NCBI GenBank assembly: GCA_034716535.1
Contig: JAYEJW010000499.1
Coordinates: forward strand, 1-27,634
Direction: 5' to 3'
Source of the DNA: JAYEJW01 sp034716535
Lineage (GTDB): Bacteria; Pseudomonadota; Gammaproteobacteria; Chromatiales; Chromatiaceae
Length of the DNA stretch: 27,634 nt
In this document: in pieces, positions 16,650 through 24,061 of the stretch
How the letters are laid out: each line of letters opens with the position of its first letter
Numbering within the stretch: the stretch's first letter is position 1
The notes under the pieces: model-generated
What the model saw: only the letters and a program-made list of their open reading frames with translations
Told to the model about the DNA's origin: nothing
Databases searched by the model: none
Made by a program: the position numbers and the translations under genes

Positions 16650-17009
16650 GACGTCACCTCTTCTCTGTCTCGGCACCCTGTCGCATCTATCCAATAGCCG
16701 ATCGCTCTCGGCAAATGCAGGCATCACACCTTCACGGTTTCACGGGACAGGATATGCTCGGTAGTCACTGCGAACATTGACAATCGGCAATGGGCTTGCG
16801 CCGACGATTGACGTAGATCACGAATCTTTACGGAGACGTGATCCAGTGTGCCTAGTTCGAAAAGAGAGAGGGCTCTTCAGAAAACTGGCGGGTGGGTCGC
16901 TTCGGCTGGAAGCCCAGCGTTTTCCTGGTGCTCGTCGGCGGACGGCTCGCAATCCTCGACGGGCAGGATCCGGCCGTCGTCTCAGGGGGCGATCGGCCCT
17001 TGGCGCTCC
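16650..17009. other. Non-coding or decayed stretch
   Basis: No credible intact gene is seen. Short minus-strand frames continue past the dehydrogenase fragment (for example one containing 'DDGRILPVEDCEPSADEHQ' near 16,920-16,980), but they are broken by stops and not recognisable. No clear promoter or RNA gene was found. Confidence 0.4.
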
Positions 17010-17123
17010 ATGAGCCGGAAGTGCGTGCGGAGATTAACACCTCGCAGCCCTCGGCCCGAAAGCGCTGGGCCGCCGCCAGCCCATGCCGGAGCTGCCGCCG
17101 ATGATGATGATCTTCTCGCTCAT
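17010..17123 (-). pseudogene. Short-chain dehydrogenase N-terminal fragment, frameshifted
   Basis: The ATG at 17123 starts 'MSEKIIIIGGSSGMG', the first strand and the NAD(P)-binding GxxxGxG turn of a short-chain dehydrogenase/reductase. The frame is then lost. In the neighbouring frame the family sequence goes on as 'LAAAQRFRAEGCEVLISAR'. The break lies at a run of three C (17080-17082, plus strand) where a fourth base would restore the frame. Similarity ends by about 17010, so more than 80% of a normal 230-250 residue enzyme is missing. It lies about 40 bp downstream of the MocR fragment on the same strand. It cannot be a working enzyme. Confidence 0.7.
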
Positions 17124-17163
17124 GGACATATCGCTAATACGCTTCCCGTGCCATCGTTTGCGC

Positions 17164-17540
17164 AACAGGCCTTCACCGGCCATTGCTCCAGGGCAAGCAG
17201 CAGAGCGTCGAGCGAGATGCCGTCGCGCGGGTGGGTGGGGATCTCCAAGGCCTTGAGCCCCCGGGGAGTCGATCACCTGGAGCGAGCCGTAGAAGGTGGG
17301 CGACTCGATCGCCACCACGTCTCCCGGTGTGGTCACAGCACGCAGGGCAAGCGTCAGCGCCTCCTGACAGCCGTTGGTGATCACGATCTCCTCCGGCGTC
17401 ACCGAATAGCCGGCTTCCGCCATATGGCGTGCGATCTGATGACGCAGCTCGGGCACACCGGGCGGAAACTCGTAGGAGACGGCGCGTATCCGGTGCTGGC
17501 ACTGAAGTCGCGGGAGTCGGGCTGACCACTGGGCGATTGC
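17164..17540 (-). pseudogene. MocR-type (GntR/aminotransferase) regulator, internal fragment with frameshift
   Basis: This is an internal piece of the aminotransferase-like domain of a MocR/PdxR regulator. It has 'SYEFPPGVPELRHQIARHM', then 'VTPEEIVITNGCQEALTLAL' and 'AIESPTFYGSLQVID'. The frame then breaks at a run of five C (17258-17262, plus strand); in the next frame it continues 'GLKALEIPTHPRDGISLDAL' and 'LEQWPVKAC' before similarity stops. The N-terminal winged-helix DNA-binding domain and the C-terminal part, including the cofactor lysine, are both absent. Internal truncation at both ends plus an indel make this a pseudogene. In intact genomes MocR regulators control pyridoxal or amino-acid genes next to them. 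Confidence 0.75.
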
Positions 17541-17681
17541 TCAGGCGCTCTCGATGCGGGCGACCAGGGCGAGGACCTGTTCGGGGGTGAAGGTGGGAGA
17601 GTTTCCGGCGGGAAAGAAGGTGACCCTCGGGAGCTTCTGGGAGAGCAACGCTATCAAGCTCCCTGGCACCGATGTGCCGCA
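17541..17681 (-). pseudogene. Unidentified C-terminal gene remnant
   Basis: A minus-strand frame ends in TGA at 17541 and is immediately followed, in the same frame, by the MocR fragment. It reads 'LIALLSQKLPRVTFFPAGNS', then 'PTFTPEQVLALVARIESA', with the even composition of a real C-terminus. There is no recognisable start with a ribosome site. I do not recognise the family. Confidence 0.35.
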
Positions 17682-17769
17682 TACTTACGTTTACGTAGTT
17701 GGATCTTCGGGCGGCGGGAACGTGCCGTAACAATTGACGCCAAGACTCGCCCTAGCGGAACCGGGCGCG

Positions 17770-17796
17770 CAGAAAGCCCCGCGAAAATGCGGGGCC
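17770..17796 (-). terminator. Intrinsic terminator of the small repeat-protein gene
   Basis: A 7-bp perfect stem (GCCCCGC at 17776-17782 with GCGGGGC at 17789-17795, loop GAAAAT), followed on the minus strand by CTTTCTG. It lies 75 bp after the stop at 17871, in the right orientation for that gene. Confidence 0.65.
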
Positions 17797-17870
17797 AGCG
17801 GGGGGATTAGGAAAGGTCCAGTGAGCGAAAGGGGGCGAGCTTATTCCCGCGCCCAGCTTCGCCCAACCCC

Positions 17871-18161
17871 TCAGAAGTGCAGGTCCGGGTTACCGGCAAC
17901 GCCGGTGTAAATGTCGGGGTCGTTGCCGCTGTCGGCCGGACCGCTACGGTCGGCCTTGAAGAGGTCCGGGTTGCCCTCAGCCCAACCGTGGTAACGTTCG
18001 ACGCTGTCGCCGACGCTCGGCTGCACGCCGACGAAGTCTTGGGCACTCAGGCGCTGCGTGGACAGATCCGAGTTACCCTCGCCCAGGCCATGATAGATCT
18101 CGACGGCGCTGACGTTGGCGGCGAACAGAGCGGCGGCTGCGGTGGTGATGATGGTCTTCAT
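17871..18161 (-). CDS. Small exported protein with three YHG/GNxDL repeats
   Basis: A 96-residue protein with a typical signal peptide (MKTIITTAAAALFAANVSA, cleavage expected after residue 19). The mature chain is built of three spaced repeats: 'EIYHGLGEGNSDL' (21-33), 'ERYHGWAEGNPDL' (55-67) and 'DIYTGVAGNPDL' (83-94). Spacer segments are acidic and polar, with no cysteine. The start has a purine-rich site (AGAGAGAAA) 6 nt ahead, and a clear terminator follows, so it is a stand-alone expressed gene. The protein should be periplasmic or secreted. The function is unknown to me. The conserved H, N, D and aromatic positions could serve metal or sugar binding, but that is speculation. Confidence 0.7.
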   Translation of the reverse strand: MKTIITTAAAALFAANVSAVEIYHGLGEGNSDLSTQRLSAQDFVGVQPSVGDSVERYHGWAEGNPDLFKADRSGPADSGNDPDIYTGVAGNPDLHF

Positions 18162-18650
18162 GGTCGTTTCTCTCTATCTGATCGCGTTTCTTGCCGAGTA
18201 CAATAGTGCCCCGTCCTTGGGACCAACATCTTCGTCCGGTGTGGACTAAGAATCGCTGCGATTACGATTCCTAACTAGGGTCTTTCGGCCGATTCGAGCG
18301 TAGGAAAACGAACACGCACTCGTAATCTATTTCCGATGCGCTAATTGAGGCGGGGGCGTGAGGTGGGACGTAAAGAAAACCTTACAGTCGCCGGTCGGCC
18401 GCGGACTCGACGGTCGCAGTCCGGCCAAGTGCGGACATCAGTGAGGCGCTGGTGGGGGGCCGCAGTAGACTATTCAGCGGACTCTCAGCCTCGCCGTAGG
18501 TTAAGTATCATGCTCCGACGACTGCTCAGTTGTCCCACCCCAACAGATATCGAAATTTTAGCGTAGGCGTCAGTCCGCCCACCTCACGGAGAACCCGTGA
18601 ATCGTAAAGACGCCGGAGGCACTAAGCATCATTGTTTCCGACCGGACCGA
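18162..18650. other. 489-bp intergenic region with no clear gene
   Basis: Both strands were read. A 73-residue plus-strand frame (18345-18566) is arginine-rich with no ribosome site and looks spurious. A possible weak promoter for the small repeat protein (TTGGTC, 15 bp, TATTGT on the minus strand) lies near 18,200-18,230. No RNA gene or repeat was recognised. Confidence 0.45.
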
Positions 18651-19991
18651 TCAGTCGCGCTTGGCTGTTGTGCGCCGTTCCGGGAACTCCCAGGTAGCGG
18701 CCCCGATTGGCACGAGTGATCGTCTGGTCTCGCCCGGGGCACGGCCGTAGCGTATCAACTGGATCAGATCGGCGCTCACGTTTGGGTTGCTGGTGAAGTA
18801 GGAGTGGCCAAACTTATCGGTCGCCCCACCTTCGTAGACGATTAAATCGATGTTCCCCCACTTGCTGAAGTAGTCGCGGGCTGCGGGAGGCAAATCCTCC
18901 GGCCGAAGCCGACCGACGCGCCTGTGGCTGCGAAAAAGGATGGTGGAGGCTAGCAAGGCGCGATCGGTGGGTGAAGCATAGATCGTCAGGCGCCCCTTGA
19001 GCAGGCGGGGCAAGCGTTCCGTGGACCAGCGCGATATAAGGTCCGGATCTGACCCGAATAGCTCGATCTTTTGACGGGCGACATCCGTATCGATGTCCGG
19101 CGACATCAGGACCACATTGTCGATCTTGAGAATATCCGCCGGCTCGAAACCCGCTGCAATGCTTTGGATGGCAAGCTCGCGCAGCGCACTCAATAAGACC
19201 GCTGTCCCGCGGCTGTGGGCAAGCAGTTGCAAGCTTTTCACCCCGGGTGTCTGAGCAATGAGACGGATAGTTTTAGTAAGGTGTCCAACCGCGTACTCAG
19301 CCGATTCTGTTGTGCGCGTGTACGCCGTCAGGAAGCCACCGGATACCGAGGCTGGCCAGGTGAAGAAAGTGCAGACATGTTCGCGGCCCAGGAAGTGGCA
19401 CAGTTCAGCGGTTGTGAAGGCCGCGGTGGCGAAGGTCTCATTGAAACCGTGAACGTAGAGCATTATCTCTCCGTTCTGCGACTGCGCCAGTTGCCGCTGA
19501 AGCGCCTCCCTAAATCCGGCCTTACTCCTCTCGTGTGCGGCGACCACGTTGCGTGCCCGCGTTACACCGTTAGGCGTGACCTCTAGCGCGTAGGGCTCTC
19601 GCGGAAAGCGGTCGAGTTCTTCGATTCGGCCCATCTCCAGGTTGACGTCCACGGAGCGCTCGGCCAACTGGCTCTGCTGCTCGAGTTCGGGCCAAGTAAG
19701 CCCCGGCACCAATTCGACCACTGCCGTCCCAAACGCAAGGAAGCGGGCACGGTTCTCCCCGTAGGCCAGCGTGGTCTCCGCGTTGTCGCCTGGCGCTCTA
19801 TCCGTGATGTAGAGGAGTTCGATTTGGGAACTGCGACGTTCCTGCGGAAGGTCCCCAAACAACCGTTCCACCGATGGCTGTTCGTAAAGCACGGGGGTGG
19901 GCATCAGCGACCGCGTAGTGCTCGCACAGCCGCCGAGGAGCGTTAGAGCGAAGGTGAGGACGACAGTAAGGGTAGATTTGTTTTCCGCCAT
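18651..19991 (-). CDS. Alpha/beta-hydrolase lipoprotein (DUF900 type)
   Basis: A 446-residue envelope protein with a lipobox (LLGGC, lipidated C22), so it is anchored to a membrane outside the cytoplasm. The DUF900-type alpha/beta hydrolase follows: 'IELLYITDRAPGD' (57-69), the oxyanion loop 'YVHGFNETF' (179-187) and the nucleophile elbow 'LLAHSRGT' with S260. The acid is probably D299 or D301 in 'LMSPDIDTD', and the base H396 in 'FGHSYFTSNP'. The usual fourth residue of the elbow (M in HSMG) is R here. Members are thought to be esterases or lipases, but substrates are unknown. The ATG at 19991 opens a normal signal peptide. It stands alone between two intergenic gaps. Confidence 0.85.
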   Translation of the reverse strand: MAENKSTLTVVLTFALTLLGGCASTTRSLMPTPVLYEQPSVERLFGDLPQERRSSQIELLYITDRAPGDNAETTLAYGENRARFLAFGTAVVELVPGLTWPELEQQSQLAERSVDVNLEMGRIEELDRFPREPYALEVTPNGVTRARNVVAAHERSKAGFREALQRQLAQSQNGEIMLYVHGFNETFATAAFTTAELCHFLGREHVCTFFTWPASVSGGFLTAYTRTTESAEYAVGHLTKTIRLIAQTPGVKSLQLLAHSRGTAVLLSALRELAIQSIAAGFEPADILKIDNVVLMSPDIDTDVARQKIELFGSDPDLISRWSTERLPRLLKGRLTIYASPTDRALLASTILFRSHRRVGRLRPEDLPPAARDYFSKWGNIDLIVYEGGATDKFGHSYFTSNPNVSADLIQLIRYGRAPGETRRSLVPIGAATWEFPERRTTAKRD

Positions 19992-20079
19992 GCCGGTTTC
20001 CGTTGTGCAAGGTTTCTGCCACCAACTTAGGCCGTTCGGCTGAACGGAATCCGAAGTCTACACAGATCGAATGTCACGT

Positions 20080-20614
20080 TCAGAACTGATTAGAGGCACC
20101 CAATGCGGCCCCGCTGATGGCTGTATCGTAGAAAAACTCGTTCTCGTTGTTGGCTTGGTAATCGAAATAGAGGTGGCGGTAGCCGCCGAATATGACCCAG
20201 TTCGGGGCCGGCTCATAACCAATGTAACCATAGGCCTGCCAAGTCAAGTCGGAGCCGACGCCAACTCGGTGTCGATCCGGCGCGGGCCGACCGGTAGCGG
20301 ATTGGGTCCCTTGACCTCCGGATTCGGATTGATGCTGAGGTAGATCACGTCGAGAATTGACCGCCCAGCGATCCTTTTTGCCGCGGTAATCGACCATGAA
20401 ACCGGCCTCGAGGTTGCTCAGGATGTCGCTGAAGCTGGCCTCGACCTCACCGCTACTGAACTTGTTGCCGGACTCGCCGTCGAGACCGGCACCCCACAGA
20501 TAGACCGAAAAACGGTGCTCCCAGCCATTGTCGCCAAGCAGGGGGTCGCCGGCTGCGGCGCAGGTGGGTAACGCTGCGGCAAACAGCGCCGCGAACATCT
20601 GGATTCGTTATCAT
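20080..20614 (-). pseudogene. Outer-membrane beta-barrel protein with three apparent frame disruptions
   Basis: The reading frame yields clear beta-barrel sequence: 'HRFSVYLWGAGLDGESGN' near the start, and 'TWQAYGYIGYEPAPNWVIFG' with 'GYRHLYFDYQ' near the end. The last residue is phenylalanine, the usual signal for outer-membrane assembly. The middle is out of frame, but the other frame supplies the missing strands ('ILDVIYLSINPNPEVKGPN', 'PLPVGPRRIDTEL'). The shifts are an extra base in AATT at 20355-20358 and a missing base at the C pair 20261-20262. A third shift near 20604 would link the well-placed ATG at 20614, behind CAGGGAG, to the signal sequence. It follows the DUF3179 gene by 21 bp, so it belonged to that operon. 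Real decay and sequencing error are both possible. Confidence 0.65.
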
Positions 20615-20635
20615 GGCGTTGGGCTCCCTGGCCGA

Positions 20636-21799
20636 CTAGCTGTCAACCCCGGTGTCCGGGAACCAATGGCTCCAGACCATCCAGAACACATGCGAGTATT
20701 GCGGCAGGCGGTTGAGCTTGCCGTGCGGGGTGTTGCCGTGCACATCGATGTCGCTGACCTCGACTTCCTGCCCGTTCAGCCGGCGGCTGAACACGCCAAC
20801 GGTCTCATAGTCCGGGAACCAGGCGACCACCACTGGCTCACCGGCGACGCGGCTGTTGTGGACCGGCGTCCGCTCCAGAAAAGCACGGGTGTAAGCGACC
20901 TGTTCACCGCCGAGGTTGAGGCCCCAGATCTGTTCCTTGGGTGGTAGCCGGTCGTCGTCCATACGCAGGGTTGGGAACAACGGGTCCGGGCCGCTGTAGT
21001 GCCCGTCGAGACTGGCGACGAACAGCGTGTAGGTGATCTTGTCGAGCCAGGACAGCGGCCCGGACTCCTCGACCCGGAACACGCGGCCATCGGGGTAGAG
21101 CTGTTTGAATGAGCGCCACGGCATGCGCTGGCCGGCACGCGGCTCGAGGGTCTTGCCGCTGACCGGTGAGTTGCCGGTGATCTGCTGGTACAGCTCGCCG
21201 CTGTTGGTGTCGGTCATCACCAGGTTGTTGTGCGCCTGCGAGACCACTTTGAGATTGGCCTCCTGCCCGTCGATGCTGGAGTCGAAGGCCATCGGCAGAT
21301 TGGTCAGCACGCAGTAGGTCATCACCACGTCCTCACCGCCGACGGTGTCGCCGGCGATGTGCGGGATCATCATCCAGTCGCGCGGATAGGCCCGCGCCTC
21401 GTCGCCGACCGTCAGCACGAACACGTCGTCATCGTCCTTCAGCAGCGTGTCGGCCTCGGCTACGGTGATGAACTCGGCGCTGTGATGGTGGCCGCGCAAC
21501 CAGATGTAAGGCACGAAGTAGTTGGTCAGCAGCAGCATGCCGACCAGCGCGATCAGGTAAAGGCTGAGCGTGCGACGGGTCATGAACGCGGCACTGAGGT
21601 GACGGTAGAGCACGAAGGCGGCTATCGCCAGCAGTATGAGACTGACCGTGCCGAGCCACGGGTAGGTCGCGTACAGCCAGCGGCTTGGCAGATTCAGCAG
21701 TTGGCCGAGTTCGGTGAACAGGGCCACGCCGAACAATGCAACGGCCAGCGACAGGCCGGCCAGCAGCCAGGTCAGGCGGTCGGTGGTCGATGTGGACAT
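20636..21799 (-). CDS. DUF3179 membrane protein of the sulfatase cluster
   Basis: A 387-residue protein with three N-terminal membrane helices (about 12-30, 48-66 and 78-96), followed by a DUF3179 domain on what is probably the periplasmic side. The domain is recognised by 'DEARAYPRDWMMIPHIAGDT', 'VVMTYCVLTNLPMAF' and 'QITGNSPVSGKTLEP'. In many DUF3179 proteins the central motif is TYCPLC with two cysteines; here the second is replaced (TYCVLT), so any role that needs the pair would be lost. The function of the family is not established. The ribosome site AGGAG precedes the ATG at 21799. It lies between the sulfatase and peptide genes upstream and the outer-membrane gene downstream, all on one strand. 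Confidence 0.85.
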   Translation of the reverse strand: MSTSTTDRLTWLLAGLSLAVALFGVALFTELGQLLNLPSRWLYATYPWLGTVSLILLAIAAFVLYRHLSAAFMTRRTLSLYLIALVGMLLLTNYFVPYIWLRGHHHSAEFITVAEADTLLKDDDDVFVLTVGDEARAYPRDWMMIPHIAGDTVGGEDVVMTYCVLTNLPMAFDSSIDGQEANLKVVSQAHNNLVMTDTNSGELYQQITGNSPVSGKTLEPRAGQRMPWRSFKQLYPDGRVFRVEESGPLSWLDKITYTLFVASLDGHYSGPDPLFPTLRMDDDRLPPKEQIWGLNLGGEQVAYTRAFLERTPVHNSRVAGEPVVVAWFPDYETVGVFSRRLNGQEVEVSDIDVHGNTPHGKLNRLPQYSHVFWMVWSHWFPDTGVDS

Positions 21800-21900
21800 G
21801 AAGCTCTCCTATTGGTGTGATGTACGGCAGCGGAGCGCGCCGGGTGCCGACCGAATTCGTCGCCGCTCATCGGGCCAGGGCGATGGACCAGGGCAATGAG

Positions 21901-22035
21901 TTAACGCGGCGGCTCCAGCAACTGCTCGCGCAATGCGGCGACCTCGGCGTCGCTGATGCCGAGACCGTCGCGTACGGTCGGAGCGGCGAGCAGCAGGCAC
22001 AGCAGGGCCGCGGCGGGTTGGATGGAATGGGTCAT
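21901..22035 (-). CDS. Small exported peptide, 44 residues
   Basis: An ATG at 22035-22033 sits behind a strong ribosome site (AGGAG) and encodes a 44-residue peptide ending in TAA at 21901. Residues 7-20 form a hydrophobic signal-like segment (PAAALLCLLLAAPT). The mature part is a short amphipathic helix, 'ISDAEVAALREQLLEPPR'. The frame is open upstream to 22083, but only this start has a ribosome site. It lies between the sulfatase and DUF3179 genes on the same strand, with 100-120 bp on each side. It could be a lipoprotein-like or secreted helper of the cluster. No family is recognised, and its small size keeps confidence moderate. Confidence 0.5.
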   Translation of the reverse strand: MTHSIQPAAALLCLLLAAPTVRDGLGISDAEVAALREQLLEPPR

Positions 22036-22157
22036 TGGAAAACTCCTGGGTTGGCCCGAATCGGGACGTTGGGATAAAGGCACGGGGCAAGGGAAGGGCA
22101 GCGGCGGCCCGCAGGTCTGCCGGTGCCGGGATGCGACGGCGACCGCCGCAACCGTTG

Positions 22158-23918
22158 TCAGCGTCCGATGTCCGGGTCCATCGACGGGTCGAACGGCAGT
22201 TGGTCGAGGTGCTCGATGTATTGCAGCGGGTCGAACGGCAGCTTCCCGACGTCCAGCTTCGGCTTGGCCAGCGCCTGGATCTCGGGGCTGGCGTTTTCAA
22301 GGCCGGTCCACGGGATGCCGTGCTTTTCCTTCGCGTCGGGGTACCTCTGCTTCCACAGGTCGTGGCGCAGCTTCATGCGGTTGAACGGGCTCTTCAGGTG
22401 GATAAGGTTGACCAGCATCGGGGTCTTCTCGCGCGGGTCAGCCGGCAGGAAGTAGAACGCCGCCGGGATGCCGCTGGCCTCACCGACCGGGTCGGGCGAG
22501 ATCCAGTGACGCTTGTATGGCCCCTTGACGGTCGCGCCGAGGGTCGGGCCGGCGTAGATGAACACATAGTCGCGGCGGCTGTGGGTGTCGCCGTTTAGCA
22601 GCAGCGCGGTCTGGTCGATACCGTCGATGACGCGGTCGGTGGGGATGTGGTCGGTGGCCCCTGCCAGTCGCGCAAAGGTAGTGAACAGGTCGACCTCATG
22701 GATGATGTCGCCGACCAACAGACCGGGTTCGATAACGCCTGGCCACCAGGCCTGCGCCGGTACGCGCACGCCGCCTTCGAGGAAGTCACCCTTGCCACCA
22801 CGGTAGATAGTCTCAGCCATGCCAAGCCCGGGCGGTGGATTGTGGGTCATCGGGCCGTTGTCGGCCATCACCACCAGCAAGGTGTTGTCGGCGATGCCCA
22901 GCTCCTTGAGCTTGTCCATGATCTGACCCACGAATACGTCGATATTGCATTGCAGACCGTCCTGCAGGATGCTGCGTGAGGTCGAACACTTCTTCGGGTT
23001 GGGGATGAAGCTGGTCAGATTGGGCCAGTTGGCGACATAAAAGGGCGTGCCGGCCTTGGCATTGCGCTCGATGAACTCCAGCGTGCGACGCTGCGCCTCG
23101 GGGTCGATCTTCAGGTAATTTTCGTGGCTGTTGTCGCCCCACTGCCGGGTCGCGCCGCCCTTGGTGCCCTCGGCAATCTGCACCCAGCCCTTGGTCACAA
23201 AGGTGTCGTCGAGCTTGTACGGGTCCGGCGGCAGCATGTCTTCATGCAGCCCGATTGAGGCATTGGCACCCTCAGCGACCTTGGTGTTCAGCGACAGGAT
23301 CTGGTTGTAGCCGGTGAAAAATGCCTCGTCAAAGCCCTGATTGTGCGGGTAGCTCTCCTCGATGTCGCCAAGGTGCCACTTGCCGTGGAAGGCGGTGGCA
23401 TAGCCGGCCTCCGACAGTACCTCGGCCAGCGTGACCTCCTCGCCGCGCATGCCGTGGCTCTCCAGCAGCATGCCGATGTTGTACATGCCGCTGCGCACCG
23501 CCAGCCGGCCGGTGGCCGAGGCGGCGCGTGATGGCGTGCAGCCGACCTCGGTATACATGCGCGTGAACAGGATGCCCTCCTCGGCCATCTGGTTGAGGTT
23601 CGGTGTGGTCAGACCGCGCACCTTCTGAATGGCCGGGATGCCGACATCGCCAAAGGCGGTGTCGTCCCACATGATGTGAATCAGGTTCGGCGGCCGGCCG
23701 TGCTTCTCGCGCAGCTCGGCGAGTTTCTGGGTTAGGGACTTGTCTTCGGCCGCCCAGCGCTCGCCATGCTGAGCCTCCAGCACGTAGTATTCAGCGTCGT
23801 GGACGATCCTTTGGCCACCTGCTTGGGCGCTGCTGTCAGCGGCTTGCGCGGCACTGCCGGCGAGGCCGGCGATCAAGGCTGCGGCGGCGAACGCCGTCGT
23901 CAGGCTGTGATGGAACAT
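22158..23918 (-). CDS. Arylsulfatase, type I (formylglycine-dependent)
   Basis: A 586-residue exported sulfatase. The signal peptide ends at about residue 26 (SAAQA). The active-site consensus is 'CTPSRAASATGR', with C127 as the cysteine converted to formylglycine and R131 following. Metal ligands are D85/D86 in 'MWDDTAFGD' and the D-N pair in 'MADNGPM'. The catalytic K180 and H182 lie in 'GKWHLG'. It hydrolyses sulfate esters in the periplasm; the substrate cannot be read. The frame extends to 23987, but the ATG at 23918 behind GGAG and before a proper signal peptide is the start. No maturation enzyme (FGE or anSME) is encoded in the window, so it must lie elsewhere. Its promoter region is shared with the divergent AraC regulator. 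Confidence 0.92.
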   Translation of the reverse strand: MFHHSLTTAFAAAALIAGLAGSAAQAADSSAQAGGQRIVHDAEYYVLEAQHGERWAAEDKSLTQKLAELREKHGRPPNLIHIMWDDTAFGDVGIPAIQKVRGLTTPNLNQMAEEGILFTRMYTEVGCTPSRAASATGRLAVRSGMYNIGMLLESHGMRGEEVTLAEVLSEAGYATAFHGKWHLGDIEESYPHNQGFDEAFFTGYNQILSLNTKVAEGANASIGLHEDMLPPDPYKLDDTFVTKGWVQIAEGTKGGATRQWGDNSHENYLKIDPEAQRRTLEFIERNAKAGTPFYVANWPNLTSFIPNPKKCSTSRSILQDGLQCNIDVFVGQIMDKLKELGIADNTLLVVMADNGPMTHNPPPGLGMAETIYRGGKGDFLEGGVRVPAQAWWPGVIEPGLLVGDIIHEVDLFTTFARLAGATDHIPTDRVIDGIDQTALLLNGDTHSRRDYVFIYAGPTLGATVKGPYKRHWISPDPVGEASGIPAAFYFLPADPREKTPMLVNLIHLKSPFNRMKLRHDLWKQRYPDAKEKHGIPWTGLENASPEIQALAKPKLDVGKLPFDPLQYIEHLDQLPFDPSMDPDIGR

Positions 23919-23987
23919 GGCTGTACTCCGTAGGGGATGAAGGGTCTCGCGGGGAGCCCCCCACGGCCATTGACCGGTCCAGCTCAA

Positions 23988-24001
23988 TTGATCCCGATCA
24001 A
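23988..24001. promoter_or_regulatory. Palindromic operator candidate between sulfatase and AraC genes
   Basis: TTGATC-CC-GATCAA is a perfect 6+6 inverted repeat, centred 76 bp ahead of the sulfatase start and 68 bp ahead of the araC-type start. A second GATC follows at 24004-24007. This is a plausible regulator binding site controlling both directions, but AraC-family sites are usually direct repeats, so the binder is uncertain. Confidence 0.45.
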
Positions 24002-24014
24002 GTGATCGCCGGAG

Positions 24015-24020
24015 TATACT
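24015..24020 (+). promoter_or_regulatory. Candidate -10 element for the AraC-type gene
   Basis: TATACT at 24015-24020 matches a -10 box, 41 bp ahead of the start. No good -35 lies at 17 bp, which would suit an activator-dependent promoter. Prediction only. Confidence 0.3.
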
Positions 24021-24061
24021 CAGGCACTCCTTAGTGATGACACCAAGAATCGGCCAAATCG

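Noticed and set aside
15776..16697. Long plus-strand open frames covering the NifX-like gene
   Set aside because: They are shadow frames in GC-rich DNA: no ribosome site, arginine-rich composition, and opposite to the better-supported minus-strand NifX-like gene.
16650..16800. Sigma-54 promoter ahead of the NifX-like gene group
   Set aside because: No sequence with the GG and GC pairs at the right spacing was found, although a nif-type gene made it worth a look.
16848..17525. Plus-strand frame of 225 codons over the MocR and dehydrogenase fragments
   Set aside because: It is antisense to sequence clearly matching two known families and has no family features of its own.
18345..18566. Possible small plus-strand gene in the 18.2-18.6 kb gap
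   Set aside because: It has no ribosome site and an arginine- and serine-rich, non-protein-like composition.
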